From Streptomyces sp. SAJ15 (lineage in GTDB: Bacteria > Actinomycetota > Actinomycetes > Streptomycetales > Streptomycetaceae), in assembly GCF_007595705.1 (NCBI RefSeq), contig NZ_NISY01000001.1:434001-498000 (forward strand): a stretch of 64,000 nucleotides of DNA, read 5' to 3'. The position numbers were made by a program, and so were the translations under genes. Positions within the stretch are counted from its first letter, which is position 1, and each line of letters begins with the position of its first letter. The notes under the pieces were generated by a model that made no database searches, was not told the origin of the DNA, and saw nothing but the letters and a program-made list of their open reading frames with translations. Below are positions 25,010 through 33,565 of this stretch, piece by piece.

Positions 25010-26788
25010 TCACACCCAGGTGTCCAGCCACATCCGGGACTGCCACTCGTCCATGGGGATCGCCTGGCCGGTGTAGATCGGGAAGAAGTAGACGAAGTTC
25101 CAGAAGATGAGCAGGACCAGGGAGCCCGCGCCGATCGCCCCCAGCACCCGCCGGGTCTCGGTCGCCCGGGGCGGCCCCAGCAGCGCGCCCACCATCATGG
25201 CCACCGCCAGACACAGGAACGGCACGAACGCGACGGCGTAGAAGGAGAAGATGGTCCGGTCCTGGTACAGGAACCACGGCAGATAGCCGCCGACGATCCC
25301 GGCCAGGATCGCCCCCGCCCGCCAGTCGCGGCGCAGCGCCCAGCGGTAGAGCAGGTACAGCACCGCGAAGCAGGCCGCCCACCACAGCAGCGGGGTGCCG
25401 AGCGCCAGCACCTCCCGCGCGCACTTGCCCTTCGCCCCGTCCGGGCAGCCGTCGACGCCGGCCGCCGGCGACTCGTAGAAGTAGGAGACCGGCCGGGACT
25501 GCACCAGCCAGCTCCACGGGTTGGACTCGTAGATGTGCGGGTCGTCCAGGCCGACGTGGAAGTCGTAGACCTCCCGCTCGTAGTGCCACAGGCTGCGCAG
25601 CGGATTGAGCAGCCAGGAGAAGGCGCCGTCGTCGCTGTAGCCGCCCCCGCCGGGCTTCGGGGACTCCGCCCAGTGGCGGAAGTAGCCGCTCTGCCGCCAG
25701 CCCGTCTTCTCGCTGTACGTCCCGCTGTTGGCGAACCAGCCGGCCCAGGAGGCGACATAGGTGCCGATCGCCACCGGCACCAGCGACAGGAAGGCCCACG
25801 GCAGATCGCGCCGGCCGGCGGCGAGGTAGCCGGACCGGGCGCCGGCGGTGCGCCGGGCACCGACATCCCACAACCACGTCATCAGGCCGAACACGGCCAG
25901 CACGTAGAGCCCGCTCCACTTGGTGCCGCAGGCCAGGCCCAGGCACACCCCGGCCGCGATCCGCCAGGGCCGCAGCCCCAGCTTCAACCGCGCGGCGACC
26001 TCGGCGTCCGGGCGCGCCACCCCGTCCGGGCCGACCGGCAGCGCGGCCGCCAGCCGGGCCCGCGCCGCGTCCCGGTCCACCAGCAGACAGCCGAAGGCCG
26101 CCAGGATGAAGAACATCAGCACCAGGTCGAGCAGGGCGGTGCGGCTCATCACGAAGTGCAGGCCGTCGACGGCGAGCAACGCGCCGGCCAGGCAACCGAG
26201 GAAGGTGGAGCGGAACAGCCGGCGGCCGATGCGACAGATCATCAGCACCGAGAGGGTGCCGAGCAGCGCGACCATGAACCGCCAGCCGAAGGGGGTCAGG
26301 CCGAACAGCTGCTCGCCGACGGCGATGGCCCACTTGCCGACGGGCGGGTGCACCACGTATCCGGCGGCGTCGCTGAGCGGGATGCGCTGCGGGTCCGCCA
26401 GGATCTGCTCGTTGGCGCCCTTGGCCGGCCAGGTGCCCTCGTAGCCCAGTTGAAGCAGCGACCAGGCGTCCTTGGCGTAGTACGTCTCGTCGAATATGAC
26501 CTTGTTCGGGCTGCTCAGGTTCCAGAAGCGCAGCAGCCCGGCGAAGAGCGCCACCAGCAGCGGGCCGGCCCAGCCGGTCCACCGCGCCAGCCGGTCGGCG
26601 GCCGCCGGGCTCGCGCCCAGCGTCGCCCACAGCCGCTTGTCCGGCTCCGGGTACGGCGGCACCAGCCGGTCCCGGACGTCGGAGTGTGGCCGCCCGGCGT
26701 ACCCGAAGCGGCGCAGCCGGAGCTGCCAGCTGGGCTGCGGAGCTGCGGCGCGGCCGCGTTGGGCCATGGTCGCGGTGTCACTCGTCAC
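25010..26788 (-). CDS. pmt: Dolichyl-phosphate-mannose-protein mannosyltransferase (protein O-mannosyltransferase)
   Basis: The 592-aa polytopic GT39 enzyme transfers mannose from polyprenyl-phosphate-mannose to Ser/Thr of exported proteins. The conserved acidic pair lies in the first extracytoplasmic loop (NKVIFDETYYAKDAWSLLQ); VVHPPVGKWAIAVGEQLFG follows, then about ten membrane helices and a C-terminal four-helix PMT domain. The region DPHIYESNPWSWLVQSRPVSY is typical of actinobacterial Pmt. In S. coelicolor the orthologue glycosylates the phiC31 receptor and PstS. Start choice: GTG 26788 or ATG 26767, neither with a strong ribosome site. It is divergent from rsmI by 209 bp. Confidence 0.93.
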   Translation of the reverse strand: MTSDTATMAQRGRAAAPQPSWQLRLRRFGYAGRPHSDVRDRLVPPYPEPDKRLWATLGASPAAADRLARWTGWAGPLLVALFAGLLRFWNLSSPNKVIFDETYYAKDAWSLLQLGYEGTWPAKGANEQILADPQRIPLSDAAGYVVHPPVGKWAIAVGEQLFGLTPFGWRFMVALLGTLSVLMICRIGRRLFRSTFLGCLAGALLAVDGLHFVMSRTALLDLVLMFFILAAFGCLLVDRDAARARLAAALPVGPDGVARPDAEVAARLKLGLRPWRIAAGVCLGLACGTKWSGLYVLAVFGLMTWLWDVGARRTAGARSGYLAAGRRDLPWAFLSLVPVAIGTYVASWAGWFANSGTYSEKTGWRQSGYFRHWAESPKPGGGGYSDDGAFSWLLNPLRSLWHYEREVYDFHVGLDDPHIYESNPWSWLVQSRPVSYFYESPAAGVDGCPDGAKGKCAREVLALGTPLLWWAACFAVLYLLYRWALRRDWRAGAILAGIVGGYLPWFLYQDRTIFSFYAVAFVPFLCLAVAMMVGALLGPPRATETRRVLGAIGAGSLVLLIFWNFVYFFPIYTGQAIPMDEWQSRMWLDTWV

Positions 26789-26997
26789 CGCGCCATCGTA
26801 GGGAACGGGCCTGTGTGGGGTCCGCTGTGTGCGGATTCCTCCCGCCGGTGTCCGCCCCTTCCCGCCCACCCGCCCTTGTCCGGGCCCCGGTCCGCGACCG
26901 GCCCCGCCGCAGTGGAGGAGAGCCAGGGGTGTCGGTCCGGGCGGGCGGACCGGCACCGCCGCCGCGAGAGACCCGTGGGGCCTGGGAGGATGGGGGC

Positions 26998-27894
26998 GTG
27001 ACCGGAACACTCGTACTCGCAGGGACCCCCATCGGCGACACCGCGGACGCGCCACCACGACTGGCGGCGGAGCTGGCGGCCGCGGATGTGATCGCGGCGG
27101 AGGACACCCGGCGACTGCGACGGCTCACGCAGGCGCTGGAGGTGCAGCCGACCGGCCGGGTCGTGTCGTACTTCGAGGGGAACGAGGCGGCCCGCACCCC
27201 CGAGCTGGTGGAAGCGCTGACCGGGGGCGCCCGGGTGCTGCTGGTGACCGACGCGGGGATGCCGTCGGTGTCCGACCCGGGTTACCGGCTGGTGGCGGCG
27301 GCCGTGGAGCAGGGCGTCAAGGTCACGGCCGTCCCCGGGCCGTCCGCGGTGCTCACCGCGCTGGCCGTGTCCGGGCTGCCCGTGGACCGGTTCTGCTTCG
27401 AGGGCTTCCTGCCGCGCAAGTCGGGCGAGCGGCTGGGCCGGCTGCGCGAGGTCGCCGAGGAGCGACGCACGCTGGTGTACTTCGAGGCGCCGCACCGCCT
27501 GGACGCGACCCTCGCCGCGATGGTCGAGGTCTTCGGCGCCGACCGGCGCGCGGCCGTGTGCCGGGAGCTGACCAAGACCTACGAGGAGGTCCGCCGCGGC
27601 CCGCTGGCGGAGCTGGCCACGTGGGCGGCCGAAGGAGTGCGCGGCGAGATCACCGTCGTGGTCGAAGGGGCCGCCGAGCGCGCGCCCCAGGAGCTGGACG
27701 CCGCCGAGCTGGCCCGGCTGGTCGCCGTGCGGGAGGAGGCCGGCGAGCGCCGCAAGGAGGCCATCGCGGCGGTCGCCGTCGAGGTCGGGGTGCCCAAGCG
27801 CGAGGTGTTCGACGCGGTGGTGGCCGCGAAGAAGGACGCGGGCGCCGGGGGCACGGGCGCGGGGCACGCGGGCGCCGGGGACGCGCGCGGCTGA
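26998..27894 (+). CDS. rsmI: 16S rRNA (cytidine(1402)-2'-O)-methyltransferase
   Basis: This 298-aa SAM-dependent tetrapyrrole-methylase-fold enzyme methylates the ribose of C1402 in the ribosomal P site. Signatures are LVLAGTPIGDTADAPPR at the N-terminus, AEDTRRLRRL, the SAM loop VTDAGMPSVSDPGYRLV, and AVPGPSAVLTALAVSGLP, then FEGFLPRK and YFEAPHRL. The C-terminal tail is Gly/Ala/His rich. GTG 26998 follows GGGAGG and gives a family-like N-terminus MTGTLVLAGTP. It is divergent from pmt, an arrangement I recall as conserved in Streptomyces. Confidence 0.95.
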   Translation: MTGTLVLAGTPIGDTADAPPRLAAELAAADVIAAEDTRRLRRLTQALEVQPTGRVVSYFEGNEAARTPELVEALTGGARVLLVTDAGMPSVSDPGYRLVAAAVEQGVKVTAVPGPSAVLTALAVSGLPVDRFCFEGFLPRKSGERLGRLREVAEERRTLVYFEAPHRLDATLAAMVEVFGADRRAAVCRELTKTYEEVRRGPLAELATWAAEGVRGEITVVVEGAAERAPQELDAAELARLVAVREEAGERRKEAIAAVAVEVGVPKREVFDAVVAAKKDAGAGGTGAGHAGAGDARG

Positions 27895-28188
27895 GGGGGT
27901 CCGCGGACGCTGGGCCATGGCCGAAAGGCCCGCTCAGCCGTGGCTGGAAGGACCAGGGCGCGGCTGGAATATCCCTGCCACGCGGCCGAAAAGCCCACCA
28001 TCAGGTAAAGGGCTATCGTGAAAGGCAAAGCCTGGACCGCACCCGCGGGGCGGATTGGCATCGCCTCGCCAAATCTGCCCCAAGAGGTGGAAGGGATGCT
28101 GCGGTCCGGCCTCGGAGGGCGTCCACTGGATACCGGGACCGGATGACCGATCCCGGAACGACTTGTCCAGCGGACAAGAGGAGCTGCC
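27895..28188. other. 294-bp gap before the CxxC protein gene
   Basis: No gene is seen on either strand. It has slightly lower GC than its surroundings and an imperfect GGGACCGG / CCGATCCC dyad near 28131-28154; the palindrome at 28162-28178 is listed separately. It probably carries the promoter of the next gene. Confidence 0.4.
28162..28178 (+). promoter_or_regulatory. Palindrome abutting the ribosome site of the CxxC gene
   Basis: CTTGTCC (28162-28168) and GGACAAG (28172-28178) are perfect arms with a 3-base centre. The right arm runs straight into the AGAGGAG ribosome site. It could be an operator close to the start or an RNA hairpin that tunes translation. Confidence 0.45.
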
Positions 28189-28647
28189 ATGAGCGAGATC
28201 GCGGGCACTTCGAGTGGTGCGCACACCACGGCCCACGCCCCGACCCACCCCACCGGCCCGGCGATGACCGGGGAGATCGCCCACGAGGCGTACGCCTTCG
28301 CCTGTATGAAGTGCGGCCACGGCTGGGAGCAGGCGTACGAGATAGAGCACCACATCGACGCCGAGGGGCACCCCTTCGTCGTCTACAAGGCGGACGGTGA
28401 GCGCGTCCCCTCCCCGCTGACCCGTCCGACCTGCGCGAACTGTGGCGCCCACGTCGTGCGCATCATGCGCTCCGGCCAGGTCTCGTCCGTCGCCGCCAGC
28501 ATCGAGGAGCTGCACCGCGCCCCCGAGCCGGTCCGGCACGAGCCGCCCGGGCCGGTGCACGTGGACGCGCCGGGCGAGGGGGCCGCGCGCGGCTGGCACC
28601 TGTCCGACCTGCTCCACCCCTTCCAGCACCACCGCGAGGGGAAGTAG
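28189..28647 (+). CDS. Zinc-ribbon-like protein of unknown function
   Basis: The 152-aa protein has two CxxC knuckles, CMKCGHGWEQ (about residues 39-48) and CANCGAHVVRIMR (about residues 81-93), separated by 39 residues: a likely structural zinc site. The N-terminal 25 residues are Thr/His/Pro rich and probably disordered. The C-terminal 40 residues (HEPPGPVHVDAPGEGAARGW) are flexible, ending WHLSDLLHPFQHHREGK, possibly a short amphipathic binding motif. I do not recognise a named family. ATG 28189 is preceded by GAGGAG at ideal spacing. Downstream lies a tandem repeat, then tatD. Confidence 0.8.
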   Translation: MSEIAGTSSGAHTTAHAPTHPTGPAMTGEIAHEAYAFACMKCGHGWEQAYEIEHHIDAEGHPFVVYKADGERVPSPLTRPTCANCGAHVVRIMRSGQVSSVAASIEELHRAPEPVRHEPPGPVHVDAPGEGAARGWHLSDLLHPFQHHREGK

Positions 28648-28672
28648 CCCGGTCGAACGCCGGGGTGGAGGC

Positions 28673-28832
28673 GGCCGCTCCCGAGCGTGGCCGCTCCCGA
28701 GCGTGGCCGCTCCCGAGCGTGGCCGCTCCCGAGCGTGGCCGCTCCCGAGCGTGGCCGCCTCCGAGCGTGGCCGCCTCCGAGCGTGGCCGCCTCCGAGCGT
28801 GGCCGCCCCCGAGCGTGGCCGCCCCCGAGCGG
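28673..28832 (+). repeat. 16-bp tandem repeat, ten units, non-coding
   Basis: There are ten contiguous 16-bp units: units 1-5 are GGCCGCTCCCGAGCGT, units 6-8 have CCTCC, and units 9-10 have CCCCC in the middle. The 16-bp period is out of phase with codons and the array lies 25 bp after one stop and 57 bp before the tatD start. Units 1-5 each carry a GCTC-CC-GAGC dyad. The ordered blocks of variants point to expansion by unit duplication. Confidence 0.9.
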
Positions 28833-28889
28833 GGTGCCGCCGCGTAAGCCGTTGGCCCGGGTCCCGGCCGGCTTCGTAGGATCGCGGGC

Positions 28890-29798
28890 ATGAGCCCCAG
28901 CACCAAGCAGGACCCCTCCGGCGCGGCCAAGGACGCCGCGCCGCCGCTCCCGGAGCCGCTCCGGGTGCCGGTCGCCGACTCGCACACCCATCTGGACATG
29001 CAGGACGGCACCGTCGAGGAGGCTTTGGCCAAGGCCGCCTCCGTAGGGGTGACGACCGTGGTCCAGGTGGGCTGCGACATCGCGGGGTCCCGCTGGGCGG
29101 CCGAGACGGCCGCCGCCCACCCCGACGTCTGGGCGGCGGTCGCGCTGCACCCCAACGAGGCGCCCCGGATCGTGCACGGGGACCCGGACGGCTGGTCACG
29201 GCAGGGCGCGCGCGAGCCCGGCGGCGCCGCCGGGCTCGACGCGGCCCTCGCCGAGATCGACGCGCTGGCCGCGCTGGACCAGGTGCGGGCGGTCGGCGAG
29301 ACCGGGCTGGACTACTTCCGCACCGGCCCGGAGGGCGTCGCCGCCCAGCAGCTGTCCTTCCGCCGCCACATCGACATCGCCAAGCGGCACGGCAAGGCCC
29401 TGGTCATCCACGACCGGGAGGCGCACGAGGACGTGCTGCGGGTCCTGGACGAGGAGGGCGCGCCCGACACCGTCGTCTTCCACTGCTACTCCGGGGACGC
29501 CGAGATGGCGAAGGTCTGCGCCGACAAGGGCTACTACCTGTCCTTCGCCGGCAACGTCACCTTCAAGAACGCGCAGCCGCTGCGCGACGCGCTCGCCGTC
29601 ACCCCCGCCGAGCTGGTCCTGGTGGAGACCGACGCCCCGTTCCTGACCCCCGCCCCGTACCGCGGGCGGCCCAACGCGCCGTACCTCGTCCCCGTGACCC
29701 TGCGCGCCATGGCGGCGGTCAAGGGAATGCCCGAGGACGACCTGGCCGCGGCCGTCGGGGCCAACACGGCGCGCGCCTTCGGCTACCCGTTGGGGTGA
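28890..29798 (+). CDS. tatD: TatD family metal-dependent DNase
   Basis: This 302-aa amidohydrolase-fold nuclease has the metal ligands in ADSHTHLDM (HxH, about residues 31-36), the Glu in GETGLDY, His in VIHDREAHED and FHCYSG, and Asp in VETDAPFLTP. TatD proteins are Mg2+-dependent 3'-5' exonucleases acting in DNA repair and turnover. The first 28 residues are a flexible Ser/Pro/Ala extension before the conserved core. It precedes rpfB, ksgA and ispE; the order tatD-rpfB-ksgA-ispE is also found in mycobacteria. Confidence 0.95.
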   Translation: MSPSTKQDPSGAAKDAAPPLPEPLRVPVADSHTHLDMQDGTVEEALAKAASVGVTTVVQVGCDIAGSRWAAETAAAHPDVWAAVALHPNEAPRIVHGDPDGWSRQGAREPGGAAGLDAALAEIDALAALDQVRAVGETGLDYFRTGPEGVAAQQLSFRRHIDIAKRHGKALVIHDREAHEDVLRVLDEEGAPDTVVFHCYSGDAEMAKVCADKGYYLSFAGNVTFKNAQPLRDALAVTPAELVLVETDAPFLTPAPYRGRPNAPYLVPVTLRAMAAVKGMPEDDLAAAVGANTARAFGYPLG

Positions 29799-29911
29799 TG
29801 GTCGGCGGCGGCCACGCCGCGTAGTGGTGTCGCTTGGGACAGTCACGGTCGCTCCGCTAAGGTCCGGGACCCGCACCGGACCCGCCCGCCAGGAAACGTG
29901 GAGTGCCCGCA

Positions 29912-31060
29912 GTGAGCCATGCGCACCACAGCCACCGCGCCACCCGCCGCAGGCGCGCCGTCGACCGCCCCGCCCCCATGAGCCGGCTGCTGCCGCAGGC
30001 GCTGGTCGTCGCCGCGCTCGCCGGCGGCACCTCGGCCTTCGTCTCCGAGGACAAGGCCGTCCTGCTCAGCGTCGACGGCGCCCCGCGCAGCCTGCACACC
30101 TTCGCGGACGACGTCGGGGAGCTGCTGGCCGAGGAGGGGGTGGCGGTGGGCCGCCACGACCTGGTGGCGCCCGCCCCGAACCGGCCGCTCAGCAGCGGCG
30201 ACGAGGTCGCCGTCCGCTACGGCCGACCGGTCGCCCTCACCCTGGACGGCGAGCGCCGCGAGGTGTGGACCACCGCCCGCACCGTCGACGGCGCGCTGCG
30301 CCAGCTCGGGGTGCGGGCCGAGGGGGCCTACCTGTCCGCCTCCCGCTCCGCCGCCATCTCGCGCCGCGGCCTCACCCTGGACGTGCGCACCGAACGCACC
30401 GTGACCTTCGTGGCCGACGGCCGCGAGCACACCGTCCGCACCAACGCCGCGACCGTCCGCGAGGCGGTGTGGGAGGCGGGCCTGGCGCTGCACGGCGAGG
30501 ACACCACCTCGGTGCCGCTCGACGACTTCCCGCGCGACGGCCAGACGATCTCGGTCATGCGGATCACCGCGGGGCAGGAGACCCGGGAGGTGACGATCCC
30601 CTTCCTGACCGCGCGACGGGAGGACCCGACGGTCTTCCGCGGCACCGAGATCGTGGAGCGGCTGGGGCGGCCGGGCGTGCGGCGGATCACCTACGCGGTG
30701 CGCACGGTCAACGGCGTGCCGCAGCGGCCGCGGCAGGTGGGCGTCGAGACGGTGCGGGAGGCGGTGGCGCAGATCGTCCGGGTGGGCACCAAGCCGATCC
30801 CGACCTCGGTCGGCGCCGCCGACGGGCTCAACTGGCGGGCCATGGCCGTCTGCGAGTCCGGCGGCCGGCCGAACGCGGTGGACGCCTCCGGGACCTACGG
30901 CGGGCTGTACCAGTTCGACGAGCCCACCTGGCGGTCGCTGGGCGGCCGCGGCCGCCCGCAGGACGCCCCGGCCGCCGAGCAGACCTACCGCGCCAAGCGG
31001 CTGTACGTGCAACGGGGCGCGAGTGCCTGGCCGCACTGCGGCCGTAGACTTCACCAGTGA
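29912..31060 (+). CDS. rpfB: RpfB-like resuscitation-promoting factor (DUF348-G5-Rpf)
   Basis: The 382-aa cell-surface muralytic enzyme has a His/Arg-rich N-terminus and a membrane anchor ([19 protein letters not shown], about residues 25-45). Three DUF348 repeats follow ([23 protein letters not shown] and two more), then a G5 domain ([18 protein letters not shown] region). The lysozyme-like Rpf domain has [29 protein letters not shown] with the catalytic Glu. Rpfs cleave peptidoglycan to end dormancy or spore germination. GTG 29912 follows GGAG. A promoter with TTGGGA (29834-29839) and TAAGGT (29858-29863) and a small leader hairpin (29861-29882) precede it. It overlaps ksgA by 4 bp (GTGA). 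Confidence 0.93.
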   Translation: MSHAHHSHRATRRRRAVDRPAPMSRLLPQALVVAALAGGTSAFVSEDKAVLLSVDGAPRSLHTFADDVGELLAEEGVAVGRHDLVAPAPNRPLSSGDEVAVRYGRPVALTLDGERREVWTTARTVDGALRQLGVRAEGAYLSASRSAAISRRGLTLDVRTERTVTFVADGREHTVRTNAATVREAVWEAGLALHGEDTTSVPLDDFPRDGQTISVMRITAGQETREVTIPFLTARREDPTVFRGTEIVERLGRPGVRRITYAVRTVNGVPQRPRQVGVETVREAVAQIVRVGTKPIPTSVGAADGLNWRAMAVCESGGRPNAVDASGTYGGLYQFDEPTWRSLGGRGRPQDAPAAEQTYRAKRLYVQRGASAWPHCGRRLHQ

Positions 31061-32016
31061 GTTCCACCGATCCCGCCGATCCCGCCGGCCTCCCCGAGCC
31101 CGCCGACAGCACCGGTCCCAGCGCCGGCCACGCCCCCGCCGGGGCGCCCGACGCCGACGGCGCCGACGCGCTGCTCGGGCCCGCCGACATCCGGGAGCTG
31201 GCCGCCGTGCTGGGCGTGCGCCCGACCAAGCAGCGCGGCCAGAACTTCGTCATCGACGCCAACACCGTCCGTCGGATCGTCCGCACCGCCGACGTCCGCC
31301 CCGACGACGTGGTCGTGGAGGTCGGCCCCGGCCTCGGCTCGCTGACCCTGGCCCTGCTGGAGGTCGCGGACCGGGTGACGGCGGTGGAGATCGACGACGT
31401 GCTCGCCGCCGCGCTGCCGAGCACGGTCGCGGCCCGGCTGCCCGGCCGCGCCGACCGCTTCGCGCTGGTGCACTCCGACGCGATGCGGGTCACCGAGCTG
31501 CCCGGCCCGGCGCCGACGGCGCTCGTCGCCAACCTGCCGTACAACGTCGCCGTGCCGGTGCTGCTGCACATGCTGGCCACCTTCCCGACCATCGACCGCA
31601 CCCTGGTCATGGTCCAGGCCGAGGTCGCCGACCGGCTCGCCGCCCGCCCCGGCTCCAAGGTCTACGGCGTCCCGTCGGTGAAGGCCAACTGGTACGCCGA
31701 GGTGAAGCGGGCCGGCGCCATCGGCCGCAACGTCTTCTGGCCCGCCCCCAACGTCGACTCCGGCCTGGTCTCGCTCGTCCGCCGCACCGCCCCGCTCGCC
31801 ACCAGCGCCACCCGGGACGAGGTCTTCGCGGTCGTCGACGCCGCCTTCGCGCAGCGCCGCAAGACGCTGCGCGCCGCCCTCGCCGGCTGGGCGGGCTCCG
31901 CCGCCGCGGCCGAGGCGGCCCTGGTCGCCGCCGGCATCTCGCCCCAGGCACGCGGCGAGTCCCTTACAGTCGAGGAGTTCGCGGCGATCGCCGAACAGAA
32001 GAACGCCGCGTCCTGA
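31057..32016 (+). CDS. ksgA: 16S rRNA dimethyladenosine transferase
   Basis: This 319-aa SAM-dependent enzyme dimethylates A1518 and A1519 of 16S rRNA during late 30S assembly. Motifs are [15 protein letters not shown], the SAM loop [17 protein letters not shown], and the catalytic [29 protein letters not shown] and [13 protein letters not shown] are in the C-terminal half. The N-terminal 40 residues (Pro/Ala/Asp/Gly rich) are an extension before the core. The GTG start overlaps the rpfB stop, so the genes are cotranslated. Confidence 0.96.
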   Translation: MSSTDPADPAGLPEPADSTGPSAGHAPAGAPDADGADALLGPADIRELAAVLGVRPTKQRGQNFVIDANTVRRIVRTADVRPDDVVVEVGPGLGSLTLALLEVADRVTAVEIDDVLAAALPSTVAARLPGRADRFALVHSDAMRVTELPGPAPTALVANLPYNVAVPVLLHMLATFPTIDRTLVMVQAEVADRLAARPGSKVYGVPSVKANWYAEVKRAGAIGRNVFWPAPNVDSGLVSLVRRTAPLATSATRDEVFAVVDAAFAQRRKTLRAALAGWAGSAAAAEAALVAAGISPQARGESLTVEEFAAIAEQKNAAS

Positions 32017-32047
32017 GCGCGGCGCCGGGCGTTCGTCACGGGTGCCC

Positions 32048-32140
32048 GCGCGGTGAGCGCGGCGCAGAGGGAACAGCCGCGCCCCGAGCGCGGCGCGGAA
32101 CGCGGCCGTGCTGAGCGCGGCGCAGAAGGGAGCCGCGCGG
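32048..32140 (+). repeat. Duplicated leader/ribosome-site segment before ispE
   Basis: Two similar stretches, 32048-32081 and 32106-32140, share the core TGAGCGCGGCGCAGA followed by an AGGGA-type purine run and GCCGCG. The first contains a GTG (32053) in frame with ispE; the second leads directly to the preferred start at 32140. It looks like a partial duplication of the translation-initiation region. Confidence 0.6.
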
Positions 32141-33051
32141 TGAGCGCGCCCGACTCCGTGACCGTACGGGTCCCGGCCAAGGTCAACGTGCAGCTGGCGG
32201 TCGGCGGCCCGCGCCCCGACGGCTTCCACGACCTGGCCAACGTCTTCCTCGCCGTGGGGCTCTACGACGAGGTCACCGTCACGCCCGCGGACGAGCTCCG
32301 GATCACCGTCTCCGGGGCCGACGCGCACCAGGTCCCGACCGACCGGACCAACCTGGCCGCGCGCGCCGCGCTCGCCCTCGCCGAGCGGCACGGGCGCGAG
32401 GCGCGCGTGCACCTGCACATCGCCAAGGACATCCCGGTGGCCGGCGGCATGGCCGGCGGCAGCGCCGACGGGGCGGCCGCCCTGGTCGGCTGCGACGCGC
32501 TGTGGGGCACCGGTGCCTCCCGCGAGGAACTCCTGGAGATCTGCGCCGAGTTGGGCAGCGACGTGCCGTTCAGCCTGATCGGCGGGGCGGCGCTGGGCCG
32601 CGGCCGGGGCGAGCTGCTCACCCCGCTGGAGGTCGGCGGCGCCTTCCACTGGGTCTTCGCCGTCGCCGACGGCGGCCTGTCCACGCCCGCGGTCTACCGC
32701 GAGTGCGACCGGCTGCGCGGCGACGCCGCCGTCCCCGACCCCGAGCCGTCCGCCGCCCTGCTGGAGGCGCTGCGCACCGGCGACGCGGCCGCGCTGGCCG
32801 CCGCCGTCGACAACGACCTCCAGGCCGCCGCCGTCTCGCTGCGCCCCTCCCTCGCCGAGACGCTCCGGGTGGGCACCGAGGCCGGCGCGCTGGCCTCCCT
32901 GGTCTCCGGCTCCGGCCCGACCTGCGCGTTCCTGGTGAAGGACGGCCAGGACGCCGAGGCCGTGGCCGCCTCCCTGCTCGCCTCCGGAAGCTGCCGCGCG
33001 GCCCGGGTGGCCACCGGCCCGGCCGAGGGAGCCCGGGTGGTCGCCGGCTGA
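32140..33051 (+). CDS. ispE: 4-diphosphocytidyl-2-C-methyl-D-erythritol kinase
   Basis: This 303-aa GHMP kinase phosphorylates CDP-ME in the methylerythritol-phosphate route to isoprenoids. Signatures are VRVPAKVNVQLAVGGPRPDGFHDL, the ATP loop PVAGGMAGGSADGAAAL and the C-terminal SGSGPTCAFLV. GTG 32140 is chosen because it follows GAAGGGAG at good spacing and gives a normal family length; GTG 32053 would add 29 low-complexity residues. It follows ksgA in the rpfB-ksgA-ispE operon. Confidence 0.94.
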   Translation: MSAPDSVTVRVPAKVNVQLAVGGPRPDGFHDLANVFLAVGLYDEVTVTPADELRITVSGADAHQVPTDRTNLAARAALALAERHGREARVHLHIAKDIPVAGGMAGGSADGAAALVGCDALWGTGASREELLEICAELGSDVPFSLIGGAALGRGRGELLTPLEVGGAFHWVFAVADGGLSTPAVYRECDRLRGDAAVPDPEPSAALLEALRTGDAAALAAAVDNDLQAAAVSLRPSLAETLRVGTEAGALASLVSGSGPTCAFLVKDGQDAEAVAASLLASGSCRAARVATGPAEGARVVAG

Positions 33052-33072
33052 GCCGGTCGCCGGCTCCCCGCC

Positions 33073-33384
33073 TCAGGACACGAACACCGGCTGGACCGCC
33101 CAGACGGCCGCCAGCGCGGCCATCGACAGCACCCAGCCGAGCGCGGCCCGGGGGCGGCGCGAGCGGGCGCCCCAGGTGCCGACCAGGGCGGCGCCCACCG
33201 AGGTGTACACCGGGAGGTAGACGGCTGCCTGCCGGCCGACGGCCGTGCACACCAAGCGCGGGTCGCCGTCGTGGCAGCTGTCGCCGGACATCGCGATCCA
33301 CGGCGTGAGGCAGAAGGTGAGCGCCGCGAAGGCCCACAGCAGGATCAGGCCGAGCAGGCGCGCCACCGTGACGAGGCGGTCCAT
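33073..33384 (-). CDS. Small membrane protein of unknown function
   Basis: The 103-aa protein has three hydrophobic segments: LLGLILLWAFAALTFCLTPWIA, YLPVYTSVGAALVGTW and ALGWVLSMAALAAVWAVQPVF. A loop between the first two carries two cysteines (GDSCHDGDPRLVCTAVG), likely extracytoplasmic and possibly disulfide-bonded. No family is recognised. It is convergent with ispE and divergent from the ABC-F gene. Confidence 0.7.
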   Translation of the reverse strand: MDRLVTVARLLGLILLWAFAALTFCLTPWIAMSGDSCHDGDPRLVCTAVGRQAAVYLPVYTSVGAALVGTWGARSRRPRAALGWVLSMAALAAVWAVQPVFVS

Positions 33385-33565
33385 GCCGCGACGCTAGGTG
33401 GGCCCGGCGAGGGGCGGCATCCGTAGAGCTACTCAGACCCGTGGCCCGGAGAGCTACTCAGACCGGTGCCCGGCCGGCTCCGCCGCCGTACTCGGTACAC
33501 CGCGCGCGGCGACTACCCTGGGATGCCGGTCGGAAGCCCGATCGAACCGCATGAGCAGGAGTGAG

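Noticed and set aside
28673..28832. CRISPR array
   Set aside because: The 16-bp units are directly adjacent with no unique spacers and there are no cas genes nearby.
29799..29911. c-di-AMP (ydaO) riboswitch upstream of rpfB, as known for other rpf genes
   Set aside because: The gap is 113 bp with its promoter inside, too short, and I see none of the conserved ydaO core.
32017..32139. Separate small gene between ksgA and ispE
   Set aside because: The only frame there runs directly into ispE and is low-complexity; a duplicated leader explains it.
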